Assembly: GCA_014874455.1 (NCBI GenBank)
Contig: JADBJL010000010.1
Location: 1-42,955 of the forward strand
Direction: 5' to 3'
Length of the DNA stretch: 42,955 nucleotides
DNA from: Thermomicrobiaceae bacterium
Lineage (GTDB): Bacteria; Chloroflexota; Chloroflexia; Thermomicrobiales; Thermomicrobiaceae
Both the position numbers and the translations under genes were made by a program. A model generated the notes under the pieces. The model saw only the letters and a program-made list of their open reading frames with translations. It did not search any database and had not been told where the DNA came from. Positions 14,016 to 23,506 of this stretch are shown one piece after another. Every line of letters begins with the position of its first letter. The stretch's first letter is position 1.

Positions 14016-16580
14016 ATGACGAGACCGCCCCTCCACCTCAGCATGCCCGGACAGCGATCCGCCGGCTCGCCCTGGCCAGGCGCCCGGCTGTGGCCGGCAT
14101 GGAGCCAGCTCCGACGCGGCTCGCCTACGCTCCTCGACCTGGGGTTCCTGGCCGGCTTCTGGCTGCTCTACTTCTGGCCCTTGCTGGTCAAGCGGGAATA
14201 CCTGATCCCTTACGACATCATCGAGCAGCACTACATGTTTCAAGCTTTCGTCCATCGCTCGCTGGTGAGCGGCCAGTCGCCCTTGTGGGCTCCGCACATC
14301 CTCGGCGGCTACCCGCTCTTCGCCGACCCGCTCGCCATGCTGTTCTACCCGCCCGCAGTGCTGATGCACGCGCTGGCCTGGCGCGAAACGCTGCTGCCCT
14401 ACCTCTACCTCGAGTGGCTCGCCGCGCTGCACTATCTCTGGGCCGCAGCCGGCACCTACCTGCTGGCGCGCTCGCTGGCCGGCTCGCGCGCTGGCGCAAT
14501 CCTGGCGGCGCTCACCTACGCGTTCGGCGCCTTCTTCGCCATGCACCTCCCCCACCTCAGCGCGGTGGCCGGGCTGAGCTGGCTGCCGTGGATCCTGCTG
14601 GCCTTCCGGCGGGCACTGCGCGAGCGGAGCCCGCTCTGGGTCGGGCTGGCGGCGCTTGCCTTCGGGCTAATGGCGTTGGCTGGCCACGCGCTGACGATGC
14701 TCCAGATCGGCTACCTGCTGGTGGTGGTCACGCTCGTGGTTGCCTGGAACCAGCGTGCGCAGGTCGCGCGCGCCACACAGTCACTGCTGGGCACTGCTCA
14801 GCACCCGCGCGACCTCGACCAGGCAAGCCAGCCAGGCGCTCCACGCCGGCTTGCGACGCTCTCCCGAAGAGCATGGCTGCGGCTGACTCCTGCGCGCGCG
14901 GTGGGAACGCCCCTGCTCGTCGGCATGGTCACGCTCGCGCTGGGGGCTGGGCTGGCGATGATCCAGCTCCTGCCCTCCTGGGAGCTGGGCGCCCAGACCG
15001 AGCGCGCGAACTTCCCCTACGAGGAGGCGGTCGTCTCCTCGATCCAGCCGCACTGGCTCCTGACGATGGTTCTGCCGAACTTCTTCGCCGCTGACGGCCC
15101 GGCGCCGTACTGGGGCTCCGGTGACCCAGCCGAGACGAACCTCTACGCCGGGCTCTTGCCGTTGTTCCTCGCTCCGCTGGGGGTACTGCGGGCTGCGCAG
15201 GGGCAGCGACGAGGGACTGTCCTGCTGCTTGCCGGGGCCGGGCTGGCGCTCGTGCTGGCCTTCGGAGAGCACACCTGGCTCTACCGGATCGCCTATGACT
15301 TCCTGCCGGGTGTGGATCGCGTCCGGCGGCCGGCCAACTATATCGCCCTGCTCCACTTCGCGCTGGCGCTGTTGGCCGCTTATGGGGTGAAAGCCCTCGA
15401 GCGCGAGCCGGCCGGCGGCGAGAACAGCCAGATGTTGCTCCACTGGCTGCGCCGGGCACTGCTGCTCGCGCTCGGGCTGCTCGCCCTGGGTGCCCTGCTC
15501 CTGGCCCGATCAGCCGGCAGCCCGAGCCAGCAGGTCATGCAGGCGATCGTCGACGGCGTGGTCATGGCCGGTCTGGTCTTGCTGGCGACCTATTGCGTCA
15601 CGCTGGCGCGCGTCCGCTGGCGCGCGCCCCTCGGCCTGTTTCTCGTGCTCCTGGTCGGTATCGCGGCGTTCGATCTCGCTACGGCGACCGCCCATGCGAC
15701 CTACAAGCACCACCGCATGCGGCCGGACTCCTACATCGGTCTCGATTGGGCGGGAGATCCCGGCTCGCCGGTGGTGCGGCTCCTGCTCGCCGAGCAGCAC
15801 GGTGCACTCCCCGAGCGGTACCGTATTCTGCCGAAGCAGGCCGGCTCTATCTGGGAGAACGGCCCATTGGTCTGGGGAACCGATAGCGCCTGGGGCTACA
15901 GCGTGCTCTGGCCGGTCTACTACCGGGAACTGTTCGACGCGGCGACGGAGGACGTGAATTCGCCGCTGTTCGACCTGCTCAACGTGCGCTACCTGCTGAC
16001 ACCAGGGCCGATCGAGGACGTCTTCCCCGGCGCCCGCTCGGACAAGTTCGCAGCGATCTACCAGGGATCACCGTGGGTCTATGAGAACCGGTCGGCCGGC
16101 CCGCGCGTCTGGATCGCCTTGCGGGCAGTGCTGGTGCCTGACGGCGAACAGATCGCCTACCTGAAAGCGAACGCTGGGTCACTCCGAGACGTCGTGGTGT
16201 TGGACGGGAGGGTGCGGCTCCCGGCCTCAGCCAGTCGCGACCTGGGGTATGCACGCCCCGCGGGGAGCGTCGAGACCGTGCGCTACGAGAACACGCACGT
16301 GGTGATCCGAGCCAGCCTGCCGCAGGCGGCCTTCGTCGTGCTCGGCGACACCTTCTACCCTGGATGGCGGGCAACGGTCGATGGCGTGCCCACACCGGTC
16401 TACCGCGCGAACCACGCGTTCCGCGCCGTCTGGATGCCGGCCGGCCAGCACGTGGTCGAGTTCCGCTTCGTCCCGACAACGCTTCGCCTGGGCGCGTCGC
16501 TGACGCTCCTGGCGCTACTGGCCGTCGGGGGCCTGCTCTCCTTCGGGCTCATACAGCGGGGCCGACGGGACGATCAATAA
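14016..16580 (+). CDS. YfhO-like multi-pass membrane protein
   Basis: Predicted 854-residue membrane protein with about a dozen hydrophobic segments between residues 40 and 560 and two near the C-terminus. The N-terminal pattern PYDIIEQHYMFQAFVHRSL...PLWAPHILGGYPLFADP and the C-terminal VVLGDTFYPGWRATVDGVPTPVYRANHAFRAV match the YfhO/GT-C-like family, which modifies lipoteichoic acid or other cell-surface glycans in Gram-positive bacteria. The extracytoplasmic domain (about 565-810) lies before the last segments. The donor and acceptor cannot be told from sequence. Confidence 0.85.
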   Translation: MTRPPLHLSMPGQRSAGSPWPGARLWPAWSQLRRGSPTLLDLGFLAGFWLLYFWPLLVKREYLIPYDIIEQHYMFQAFVHRSLVSGQSPLWAPHILGGYPLFADPLAMLFYPPAVLMHALAWRETLLPYLYLEWLAALHYLWAAAGTYLLARSLAGSRAGAILAALTYAFGAFFAMHLPHLSAVAGLSWLPWILLAFRRALRERSPLWVGLAALAFGLMALAGHALTMLQIGYLLVVVTLVVAWNQRAQVARATQSLLGTAQHPRDLDQASQPGAPRRLATLSRRAWLRLTPARAVGTPLLVGMVTLALGAGLAMIQLLPSWELGAQTERANFPYEEAVVSSIQPHWLLTMVLPNFFAADGPAPYWGSGDPAETNLYAGLLPLFLAPLGVLRAAQGQRRGTVLLLAGAGLALVLAFGEHTWLYRIAYDFLPGVDRVRRPANYIALLHFALALLAAYGVKALEREPAGGENSQMLLHWLRRALLLALGLLALGALLLARSAGSPSQQVMQAIVDGVVMAGLVLLATYCVTLARVRWRAPLGLFLVLLVGIAAFDLATATAHATYKHHRMRPDSYIGLDWAGDPGSPVVRLLLAEQHGALPERYRILPKQAGSIWENGPLVWGTDSAWGYSVLWPVYYRELFDAATEDVNSPLFDLLNVRYLLTPGPIEDVFPGARSDKFAAIYQGSPWVYENRSAGPRVWIALRAVLVPDGEQIAYLKANAGSLRDVVVLDGRVRLPASASRDLGYARPAGSVETVRYENTHVVIRASLPQAAFVVLGDTFYPGWRATVDGVPTPVYRANHAFRAVWMPAGQHVVEFRFVPTTLRLGASLTLLALLAVGGLLSFGLIQRGRRDDQ

Positions 16581-16584
16581 CACG

Positions 16585-16603
16585 GTCAATAATCCGTATT
16601 GAC
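16585..16603. promoter_or_regulatory. Inverted repeat over the liv operon -35
   Basis: GTCAATA (16585-16591), a 5-base spacer and TATTGAC (16597-16603) form a perfect 7-base dyad that overlaps the -35 box. An extra TCAATAA copy begins at 16574. This is a good repressor-site candidate. Confidence 0.55.
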
Positions 16604-16627
16604 ACAACGGATCGTTCGTGTCAGAAT
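16599..16627 (+). promoter_or_regulatory. Promoter of the branched-chain amino-acid transporter operon
   Basis: TTGACA (16599-16604), 17 bases and CAGAAT (16622-16627), about 65 bases before the binding-protein start. The -35 is perfect and the -10 matches at four of six positions. Confidence 0.65.
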
Positions 16628-16693
16628 CGGTTATGCCGAGAGTGGCACGGCTGCAACGGATGCTCTCACCGGGTCATTGAGGAGGAGGTCGGG

Positions 16694-17962
16694 ATGAGAG
16701 CTCGTCGCTTCATACCGGTCAGCCTGATGCTTGCTTTTATCCTCGTCGTGGGCCTCGCCTGCCAGCAGGCCGGAGCACCAGGGCCGACGCCAACCCCGGC
16801 GGCACCAGCGTTCCAACCGCCGAAAGACGAGATCGGCGTGGTCGAGATCAAACCCGGCGAGCCGATCGTCCTGGCTGGGGCGCTGGTGATCGCTGGGCCT
16901 GACGCCTCATTGGGGACGGACTCGATGCGCGGGATCGAGATCGCGATCGATGACCTCGGCGGTGAGCTGCTCGGCCACAAGATCGAGCTCATCAAAGAGG
17001 ATACCGGCTGCAACCCGGAGGGTGGCCAGGCGGCAGCCACGAAGCTGGCGGCGAATGCGAAGCTCGTCGCGATCGTCGGCACCTCCTGCTCGTCCGAGGC
17101 GCGGGTCATGGCGCCGGTGATCAACGATGCCGGGATGGTGATGGTCTCGCCTTCGAACACCGCGCCCGATTTGACCGACCCCGCAAAGCACGTCGAGGCC
17201 TACCTGCGCACGGCCCACAACGACAAGGTGCAGGGCAAGGTGGCGGCGGAGTTCGCCTTCAACGTCCTGAAGGTCAAGAAGGCCGCGACTATCCACGACG
17301 GCAGCCTCTACGCCGAGCAGCTCGCCAACGTCTTTGCCGAGGAGTTCAAGAAGCTCGGCGGCGAGGTGGTGGCGCAGGAGGCGGTCGGGCCGGACGACAC
17401 GGATATGCGGCCGGTGCTGACCCGGATCGCCACCCAGCAGCCGGAACTCATCTACTACCCGATCTTCACCAAGGCCGGCGGCTTTGTGACCCGGCAGTCG
17501 AAGGAGATCCGCGGGCTGGAAAACACCAAGTTGATGGGCGCCGACGGCCTGTTCTCGCCGGACTTCGTCGAGGCGGCCGGTGAGGCGGCGGTCGGGATGT
17601 ACCTGAGCAGCCCGGACGTCACCGCCTTCGCCGGAGGCTACCAGGACTTCGTGGCCAAGTACGAGAAGAAGTACGGCGAGAAGCCGATCTCGATCTTCCA
17701 CGCGCACGCCTACGACGCGACGATGATGATCGCCGAGGCGATCAAGAAGGTGGCGGTGCAGGGGCCTGACGGCACGCTCTACATCCCGCGGAAGGCACTG
17801 CGCCGGGCACTCTACGAGACGAAAGACTTCCAGGGTCTGACCGGGAAGCTGACGTGCGACCCGAACGGCGACTGCGCCGACCCGAAGATCGCGGTCTACC
17901 AGATCGTCAGCGCGGATACGTCCGGCTGGCCAGATCAGGTCGTCAAGAAGGTGTATCCATAG
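16694..17962 (+). CDS. Branched-chain amino-acid ABC transporter substrate-binding lipoprotein
   Basis: Predicted 422-residue lipid-anchored binding protein of the LivJ/LivK type. A signal peptide with lipobox GLAC puts the lipidated Cys at residue 23, followed by a Pro/Thr linker. The periplasmic-binding fold has the AGPDASLGTDSMRGIEIAIDD start and the VGTSCSSEARVMAPVINDAG segment typical of the type 1 fold. It captures the ligand outside the membrane and delivers it to LivH/LivM. GAGGAGGAGG precedes the ATG at 16694. A hairpin after the gene may favour its expression over the permeases. The ligand is inferred from family only. Confidence 0.92.
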   Translation: MRARRFIPVSLMLAFILVVGLACQQAGAPGPTPTPAAPAFQPPKDEIGVVEIKPGEPIVLAGALVIAGPDASLGTDSMRGIEIAIDDLGGELLGHKIELIKEDTGCNPEGGQAAATKLAANAKLVAIVGTSCSSEARVMAPVINDAGMVMVSPSNTAPDLTDPAKHVEAYLRTAHNDKVQGKVAAEFAFNVLKVKKAATIHDGSLYAEQLANVFAEEFKKLGGEVVAQEAVGPDDTDMRPVLTRIATQQPELIYYPIFTKAGGFVTRQSKEIRGLENTKLMGADGLFSPDFVEAAGEAAVGMYLSSPDVTAFAGGYQDFVAKYEKKYGEKPISIFHAHAYDATMMIAEAIKKVAVQGPDGTLYIPRKALRRALYETKDFQGLTGKLTCDPNGDCADPKIAVYQIVSADTSGWPDQVVKKVYP

Positions 17963-17975
17963 ACGCGCGGCGAGA

Positions 17976-18011
17976 GGGCAGCAGGGTTGGGGATCTCCAG
18001 TCCTGCTGCCC
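17976..18011 (+). terminator. Intercistronic hairpin between binding protein and LivH
   Basis: GGGCAGCAGG (17976-17985) pairs with CCTGCTGCCC (18002-18011), a perfect 10-base stem with a 16-base loop, just after the binding-protein stop and ending only 7 bases before the first possible livH start. It could be a partial terminator or a 3' stabiliser of the binding-protein message. It could also hamper livH translation. Confidence 0.65.
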
Positions 18012-18017
18012 CGATGT

Positions 18018-19106
18018 GTGGAGCGGGGGGAGGACGTGGCGACCGCGACTCGACGCCTAGCCGCCTTAACCGGAGGTCGGCGAGTCGACCTCACGATGGT
18101 GATCGCCTGGGCCATCGGGGCACTCGTCCTCCTGCTCGTCCTCGTCGGCTCGTATCGGACGCTCGCCGCTGGCCATTACACTGCCGGCCAATGGTTCGAC
18201 TTCGTGGTCTTCGGACTGGCCCAGGGCGGCATCTACGCATTGATCGCGCTGGGCTACACGATGGTGTACGGCGTGCTCCGGATGATCAACTTCGCGCACG
18301 GTGAGGTCTTCATGAGCGGCGCGTTCAGCGCGTTCTTCCTGGCCAATGCGCTGGCACGCCGGGGATTCCTCGCGTCCAATCCGGTTCTCTCGCTAGTGCT
18401 ACTGATGGCCTTCGCGGCACTCGTTTCGATGACCATCGCGGTCATCCTCGAGCGGGTCGCCTATCGCCCTTTGCGCGGAGCACCCAGGCTCGTGCCGCTG
18501 ATCACGGCGGTCGGGGCGTCCTTCTTCCTGCAGTACACCTTCCGCGGGCTCTTCGGGAGCGGCGTGCGGGTCTACCCGACAGTGCCACTGCTCGAGGGGA
18601 CGATCTTCGGCATCCAGACCAAGCTGATCGTCGTCTTCCTGGGCGCGCTGGCCACGCTGGGTATCCTCTGGGCTTTCCTCACCTTCACTCGCACCGGCCT
18701 CGCGATCCGGGCCGTAGCCGAGGACATGGAGGCGGCAGCGCTAATGGGCGTCGACGTCAACCGGGCTATCTCGAGCACGTTCGCCGTCGGCGGCGCGATG
18801 GCCGGCGTGGCCGGTGTTCTCTATGCGCTGGTGTTCGCTCAGGTTCAGTTCTTCATGGGATTCCTGCCGGGCATCAAAGCCTTTACCTCGGCGGTGCTAG
18901 GCGGAATCGGTAACCTGCCGGGAGCCGCGCTCGGAGGGCTGGTGCTCGGGCTGGTCGAGTCAGTCGGCCCCAGCCTGTTCCTGGACGGGCTCGGCATCCC
19001 AGCCGCCCACCAGCTTAAAGACGTGATTGCCTTCACGATCCTGGTCTTGATCCTGATTTTCCGGCCGACTGGCATCCTCGGCGAGCGGCTCGGCAGCCGG
19101 GTGTAG
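18018..19106 (+). CDS. livH: Branched-chain amino-acid ABC permease, LivH type
   Basis: Predicted 362-residue inner-membrane permease with about eight membrane segments. The family motif LAQGGIYALIALGYTMVYGVLRMINFAHGE is complete, as is the later AFTSAVLGGIGNLPGAALGG loop that contacts the ATPases. The start is uncertain: GTG 18018, GTG 18036 (GGAGG only 2 bases before it) and ATG 18096 are in frame; the membrane domain begins right after the last. It pairs with the LivM-like gene downstream. Confidence 0.9.
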   Translation: MERGEDVATATRRLAALTGGRRVDLTMVIAWAIGALVLLLVLVGSYRTLAAGHYTAGQWFDFVVFGLAQGGIYALIALGYTMVYGVLRMINFAHGEVFMSGAFSAFFLANALARRGFLASNPVLSLVLLMAFAALVSMTIAVILERVAYRPLRGAPRLVPLITAVGASFFLQYTFRGLFGSGVRVYPTVPLLEGTIFGIQTKLIVVFLGALATLGILWAFLTFTRTGLAIRAVAEDMEAAALMGVDVNRAISSTFAVGGAMAGVAGVLYALVFAQVQFFMGFLPGIKAFTSAVLGGIGNLPGAALGGLVLGLVESVGPSLFLDGLGIPAAHQLKDVIAFTILVLILIFRPTGILGERLGSRV

Positions 19107-19129
19107 GTGGTGCACGTCAGGAGCAGGCA

Positions 19130-20797
19130 GTGCGTCGCGCCCTCACCTTCGGTCTCATCGGCAGCGTCGTCGCCTGGCACCTGAGCCTGGTCGGCCTGGT
19201 AGCCGCCTTCGCCGAGCGCCGGCTGATCGGCCAGAGTCTCACCTTCAGTTACGTCCTTCTCCTGGCACTCATGCTCCTGGTCGGTTATCTCACAGCACGT
19301 CGCGTGAGCGACTGGACTGGGCTGGCCGGAGCCGCGCTCTCCGGGCTGCTCGTCGGGCTCGCCCTGTGGATACTCGCCCTGATCGTGACCGAGGTGAACC
19401 TCCGCGACGCCTTCGTCGCCGCCTCACCTTCCCTTGCTCAGATCCTCACCTTCGACCGCGGGGTCAGTGCGGCCAGCTTGGCGATCCTTCTGCTCATTGG
19501 CGCCGTCACCGGGTTCATCGGCGGCGGGCTCACCTGGATTCCGGCGACCGGCCGACGGACAGTCATCGGTGCGCTGTCGGTCACCGTCCTGGTCGGCCTG
19601 CTCCGCGACGTGCTCGGGCCGGTGCTTCCGGCCTTCCTTATGGGCTTCCTTTTCTCTCCCGCCGGTGGACTCTCGCTGCCCGGCGCAGTCATCGTCCTGG
19701 GGCTCGCTATCGCCATCCCGGTCATGCGGCACGTGCTGGCAGCGCGGAAAGCCGGGCAGGAGGGCCCACTACCGGCACGGGTGCTCCGGCGACGCCGGTT
19801 GGCACTCCGAGTCCTTGGCGTCGTCTTCTTCGTCTCCTTCCCTCTGTGGGCGAAGCTCTTCCTGAGCAACGTGGCCGACTTCGTCGGCCTCTACATCCTG
19901 ATGGGACTGGGGCTCAACCTCGTCCTCGGCTTCGCCGGGCTGCTCGACCTGGGCTACGTGGCCTTCTTCGCTATCGGCGCCTATTCGATGGCGGTGCTGA
20001 CCTCACCCGAACTGGGTGCCTTGACTCTCGGGTTCTGGACTGCCTTACCTATCGCTGTCGCTATCACGGTCTTCTCCGGCATCCTGATCGGCTTACCGGT
20101 ACTCCGGATGCGTGGCGACTACCTCGCGATCGCGACGCTCGGCTTCGGCGAGATCGTCCGGTTGCTGGTGCTCTCCGACTGGCTGAAACCGCATCTCGGC
20201 GGCGCGCAGGGGGTAACGCGCATCGCTCGCCCCGTGCTCGGCCCGTTCGTCATCGATCGGCCCCAGGAATACTATTACCTGATCCTGATCGGCTGCGGCC
20301 TGGGATGGTTCCTCTCGGTACGGCTGCGCGACTCGCGGATCGGGCGGGCATGGATGGCGATCCGCGAGGACGAGGATGTCGCCCAAGCGATGGGGATCAA
20401 CCGGGTGACCGCCAAACTGCTCGCGTTCGCAACAGGAGCCTCCATGGGCGGCCTCAGCGGTGCGCTCTTCGCGTCGCTGGTCAACTCGGTCATCCCTCAG
20501 AGTTTCTCGATCCTCGTCTCGATCAACGTGGTCGCGCTGCTCGTCCTGGGGGGCATCGGCAGTTTGCCAGGCATCCTGGTCGGTGCTCTTGCGCTCGTCG
20601 GCCTGCCCGAGTTGCTCCGCGAGTTTCAGGAGTACCGTCTGCTGGTGTACGGCGTGGTGCTGGTCATCATGATGATCTGGCGACCGGCCGGCCTCTGGCC
20701 TGAGGAGACGCGGGTGCGCGAGCTCGAAGAGGCCGCCGAAGAAGCCAGGGAGAGGGCGCCTGCCGAGGTTGTCGTCGCCAGCCAGGACGGAGCCTGA
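19130..20797 (+). CDS. livM: Branched-chain amino-acid ABC permease, LivM type, N-terminally extended
   Basis: Predicted 555-residue permease. The conserved LivM core starts near residue 240 (SNVADFVGLYILMGLGLNLVLGFAGLLDLGYVAFFAIGAY) and ends with VLGGIGSLPGILVGALALVGLPELLREFQEYR. About 220 residues precede it, with roughly six extra hydrophobic segments; ordinary LivM proteins are about 300-420 residues long. The C-terminus is an acidic helix. The GTG at 19130 has CAGGAG 6 bases before it, which supports the long form. It begins 23 bases after livH. Confidence 0.9.
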   Translation: MRRALTFGLIGSVVAWHLSLVGLVAAFAERRLIGQSLTFSYVLLLALMLLVGYLTARRVSDWTGLAGAALSGLLVGLALWILALIVTEVNLRDAFVAASPSLAQILTFDRGVSAASLAILLLIGAVTGFIGGGLTWIPATGRRTVIGALSVTVLVGLLRDVLGPVLPAFLMGFLFSPAGGLSLPGAVIVLGLAIAIPVMRHVLAARKAGQEGPLPARVLRRRRLALRVLGVVFFVSFPLWAKLFLSNVADFVGLYILMGLGLNLVLGFAGLLDLGYVAFFAIGAYSMAVLTSPELGALTLGFWTALPIAVAITVFSGILIGLPVLRMRGDYLAIATLGFGEIVRLLVLSDWLKPHLGGAQGVTRIARPVLGPFVIDRPQEYYYLILIGCGLGWFLSVRLRDSRIGRAWMAIREDEDVAQAMGINRVTAKLLAFATGASMGGLSGALFASLVNSVIPQSFSILVSINVVALLVLGGIGSLPGILVGALALVGLPELLREFQEYRLLVYGVVLVIMMIWRPAGLWPEETRVRELEEAAEEARERAPAEVVVASQDGA

Positions 20798-20800
20798 CCA

Positions 20801-21614
<814 letters not shown>

Positions 21615-21628
<14 letters not shown>

Positions 21629-22331
21629 GCTCGAGTCGGTCTACGTCAATTACGGGCCGATCCCCGCGCTGAAAGGCGTGACGCTGACAGTTGAGCGCGG
21701 GGAGATCGTGACGCTGCTCGGTGCGAACGGCGCGGGCAAGACGACCACCCTTCGCGCTATTTCTGGCCTGATCCGTCCGAGGGCAGGGCGGATCGCACTC
21801 GAAGGGCGGAATATCGTCGGCTTACCACCGCACGAAATCGTCAAGCTGGGAGTCGGCCACGTGCCGGAGGGGCGGCGGATCTTCCCACGGCTCAGCGTCG
21901 AGGAGAACCTGGCGCTGGGCGCCTTCACCGTGACCGACCGGCAGGAGATCCGGCGACGACTCGAGGAGGTACTCCTGCTCTTCCCCCGGCTGGCCGAGCG
22001 CCGGCACCAACAGGGCGGTACGCTCTCCGGAGGGGAGCAGCAGATGCTCGCCATTGGCCGGGCATTGATGATGCGACCTCGGATCATGCTGCTCGACGAG
22101 CCATCTATGGGGCTGGCACCGGTGCTGGTCGAGAGCATCTTCGAGGTCATCCAGCGTCTGAACCAGCGGGGCACGACGATCCTGCTGGTGGAGCAGAACG
22201 CGCGGATGGCGCTCGAGATCGCACACCGGGGCTACGTGCTGGAGACCGGAAGTATCGTGCTCGAAGGCCCGGCCGCCGAACTGGCCCGTGATCCCAAAGT
22301 ACAGGCCGCCTACCTCGGCGCCCGCGAGTGA
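21615..22331 (+). CDS. livF: Branched-chain amino-acid ABC ATPase, LivF type
   Basis: Predicted 238-residue second ATPase of the transporter. Walker A GANGAGKTTTLR, the LivF-typical VGHVPEGRRIFPRLSVEENL, signature LSGGEQQMLAIGRAL, Walker B IMLLDEPSMGLAP and LLVEQNA switch are intact. It forms the heterodimer with LivG on the cytoplasmic side of LivH/LivM. Its stop is 8 bases from the stop of the convergent dehydrogenase gene. Confidence 0.95.
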
Positions 22332-22339
22332 GACTGGCT

Positions 22340-23281
22340 CTACTCCCCCTGCCCGCCGTCAGCGGCCAGGTCGAGGAGCGGGGCCGGCCGCTCCAGATGC
22401 GCGTTCCCCAACCGAGCGATGACTCGCGCCACCTCGTGTGCCGGTGCCTGCCCCATCCCGTGCGCGCCTGCAGCGACGTAGAACTGGTAGGCCAGTGCGG
22501 TGAGCGGTAGGGGGCTACCGAGGTCGGCCCCCAGTCGCACAGCGAGCTCCAGGTCTTTCATCATCAGATCCAGGCGGAAGTTCGCAACCGAGGCTGGTGG
22601 CCGCAGCAGTTCCGGCACCACCTCGTTCCAGAGTTGCCAGCCGCCGCTGCTCGATCGGATGACCTCGAAGACCTTCTGCAGGTCGGCGCCAGCGTTCGCA
22701 GCCAGCGCGAGCGCTTCACCGATCAGCACCAGTGCCGAGCCGACAATCAGGTTGTTGACGAGCTTGATCACTTTCCCCATTCCCGGCCGGCCGACGAAAT
22801 GGATCTCCTGGCCCAAGACCTGGAGGAAAGCGAGGACGTGCTCGAAGACCGCCGGTTCCGCCCCGACGATGAGCGTCAGCCGGCCTTGTTGCGCCTCCAC
22901 TGGGCCACCGCAGACCGGCGCGTCCACGACCTGGATCTGACGCAGCGTGGCATCGGCCGCGATCCGCTGGATCATCATCGGCGAGGCAGTGCTGAAGTCG
23001 ATGACGATCGCACCGGGGCGCAGGTGTTCCAGCGCGCCTTCAGGGCCGATGTACAGTTCGAACAGCTCGTGATCGCTCGGCAGGCAGCTCATGAGCACGT
23101 CGGCCTCGTCGGCGACGAGCAGTGGCGTCGGTAGAGCGATCGCGCCCGCTGCCTCGAGCGGTCGAGTCGCCTCGGGGCGGCGGTCGGCGACCAAGACCTC
23201 GTAGCCAGCTTCGATGAGCCGTAATGCCATAGGCCGCCCCATGGTGCCCAGACCGACGAACCCGATGCGCGGCTTGTCCAC
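22340..23281 (-). CDS. NAD(P)-binding beta-hydroxyacid dehydrogenase
   Basis: Predicted 313-residue enzyme of the 3-hydroxyisobutyrate/tartronate semialdehyde reductase family. It has the N-terminal Rossmann motif RIGFVGLGTMGRPMALRLIEAGYEV, the substrate motif DAPVCGGPVEAQQGRLTLIVG, the catalytic lysine motif GKVIKLVNNLIVG and the C-terminal KDLELAVRLGADLGSPLPLT. It would oxidise or reduce a short 3-hydroxyacid with NAD(P); the exact substrate is not readable. The GTG at 23281 is supported by AAGGAG 8 bases upstream. Valine catabolism with the neighbouring transporter is possible but only inferred. Confidence 0.88.
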   Translation of the reverse strand: MDKPRIGFVGLGTMGRPMALRLIEAGYEVLVADRRPEATRPLEAAGAIALPTPLLVADEADVLMSCLPSDHELFELYIGPEGALEHLRPGAIVIDFSTASPMMIQRIAADATLRQIQVVDAPVCGGPVEAQQGRLTLIVGAEPAVFEHVLAFLQVLGQEIHFVGRPGMGKVIKLVNNLIVGSALVLIGEALALAANAGADLQKVFEVIRSSSGGWQLWNEVVPELLRPPASVANFRLDLMMKDLELAVRLGADLGSPLPLTALAYQFYVAAGAHGMGQAPAHEVARVIARLGNAHLERPAPLLDLAADGGQGE

Positions 23282-23433
23282 GAACCGACTCCTTACGATA
23301 CCCACAACCACTGAGGTGGAGCGCGTCAGGTGGCGCACGGGTACGCCATCTCTCGCCTGGCTCCGCGCGCCGGGCGGGAGGCGAGGAGATGCCGTTCAAC
23401 CCTCAGCCAGTCCCGTGTCCATGACGACAATGA

Positions 23434-23460
23434 GAGGCGTCTCCATGGAGATGTCGCCTC
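23434..23460 (-). terminator. Hairpin downstream of the GGDEF/EAL gene
   Basis: GAGGCG (23434-23439) pairs with CGCCTC (23455-23460) around an inner CTCCATGGAG palindrome, about 46 bases after the GGDEF/EAL stop on the minus strand. No T-run. Confidence 0.4.
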
Positions 23461-23506
23461 GGTACACCTTGACCCCGATAATGATGCATTGTGCAGCAGG
23501 AGCGCG

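Noticed and set aside
16599-16623. TGACAC/GTGTCA half-sites shared between the Hsp20 and liv promoters as one regulon
   Set aside because: Half of the match is simply the -35 TTGACA, and the spacing differs (17 versus 24 bases).
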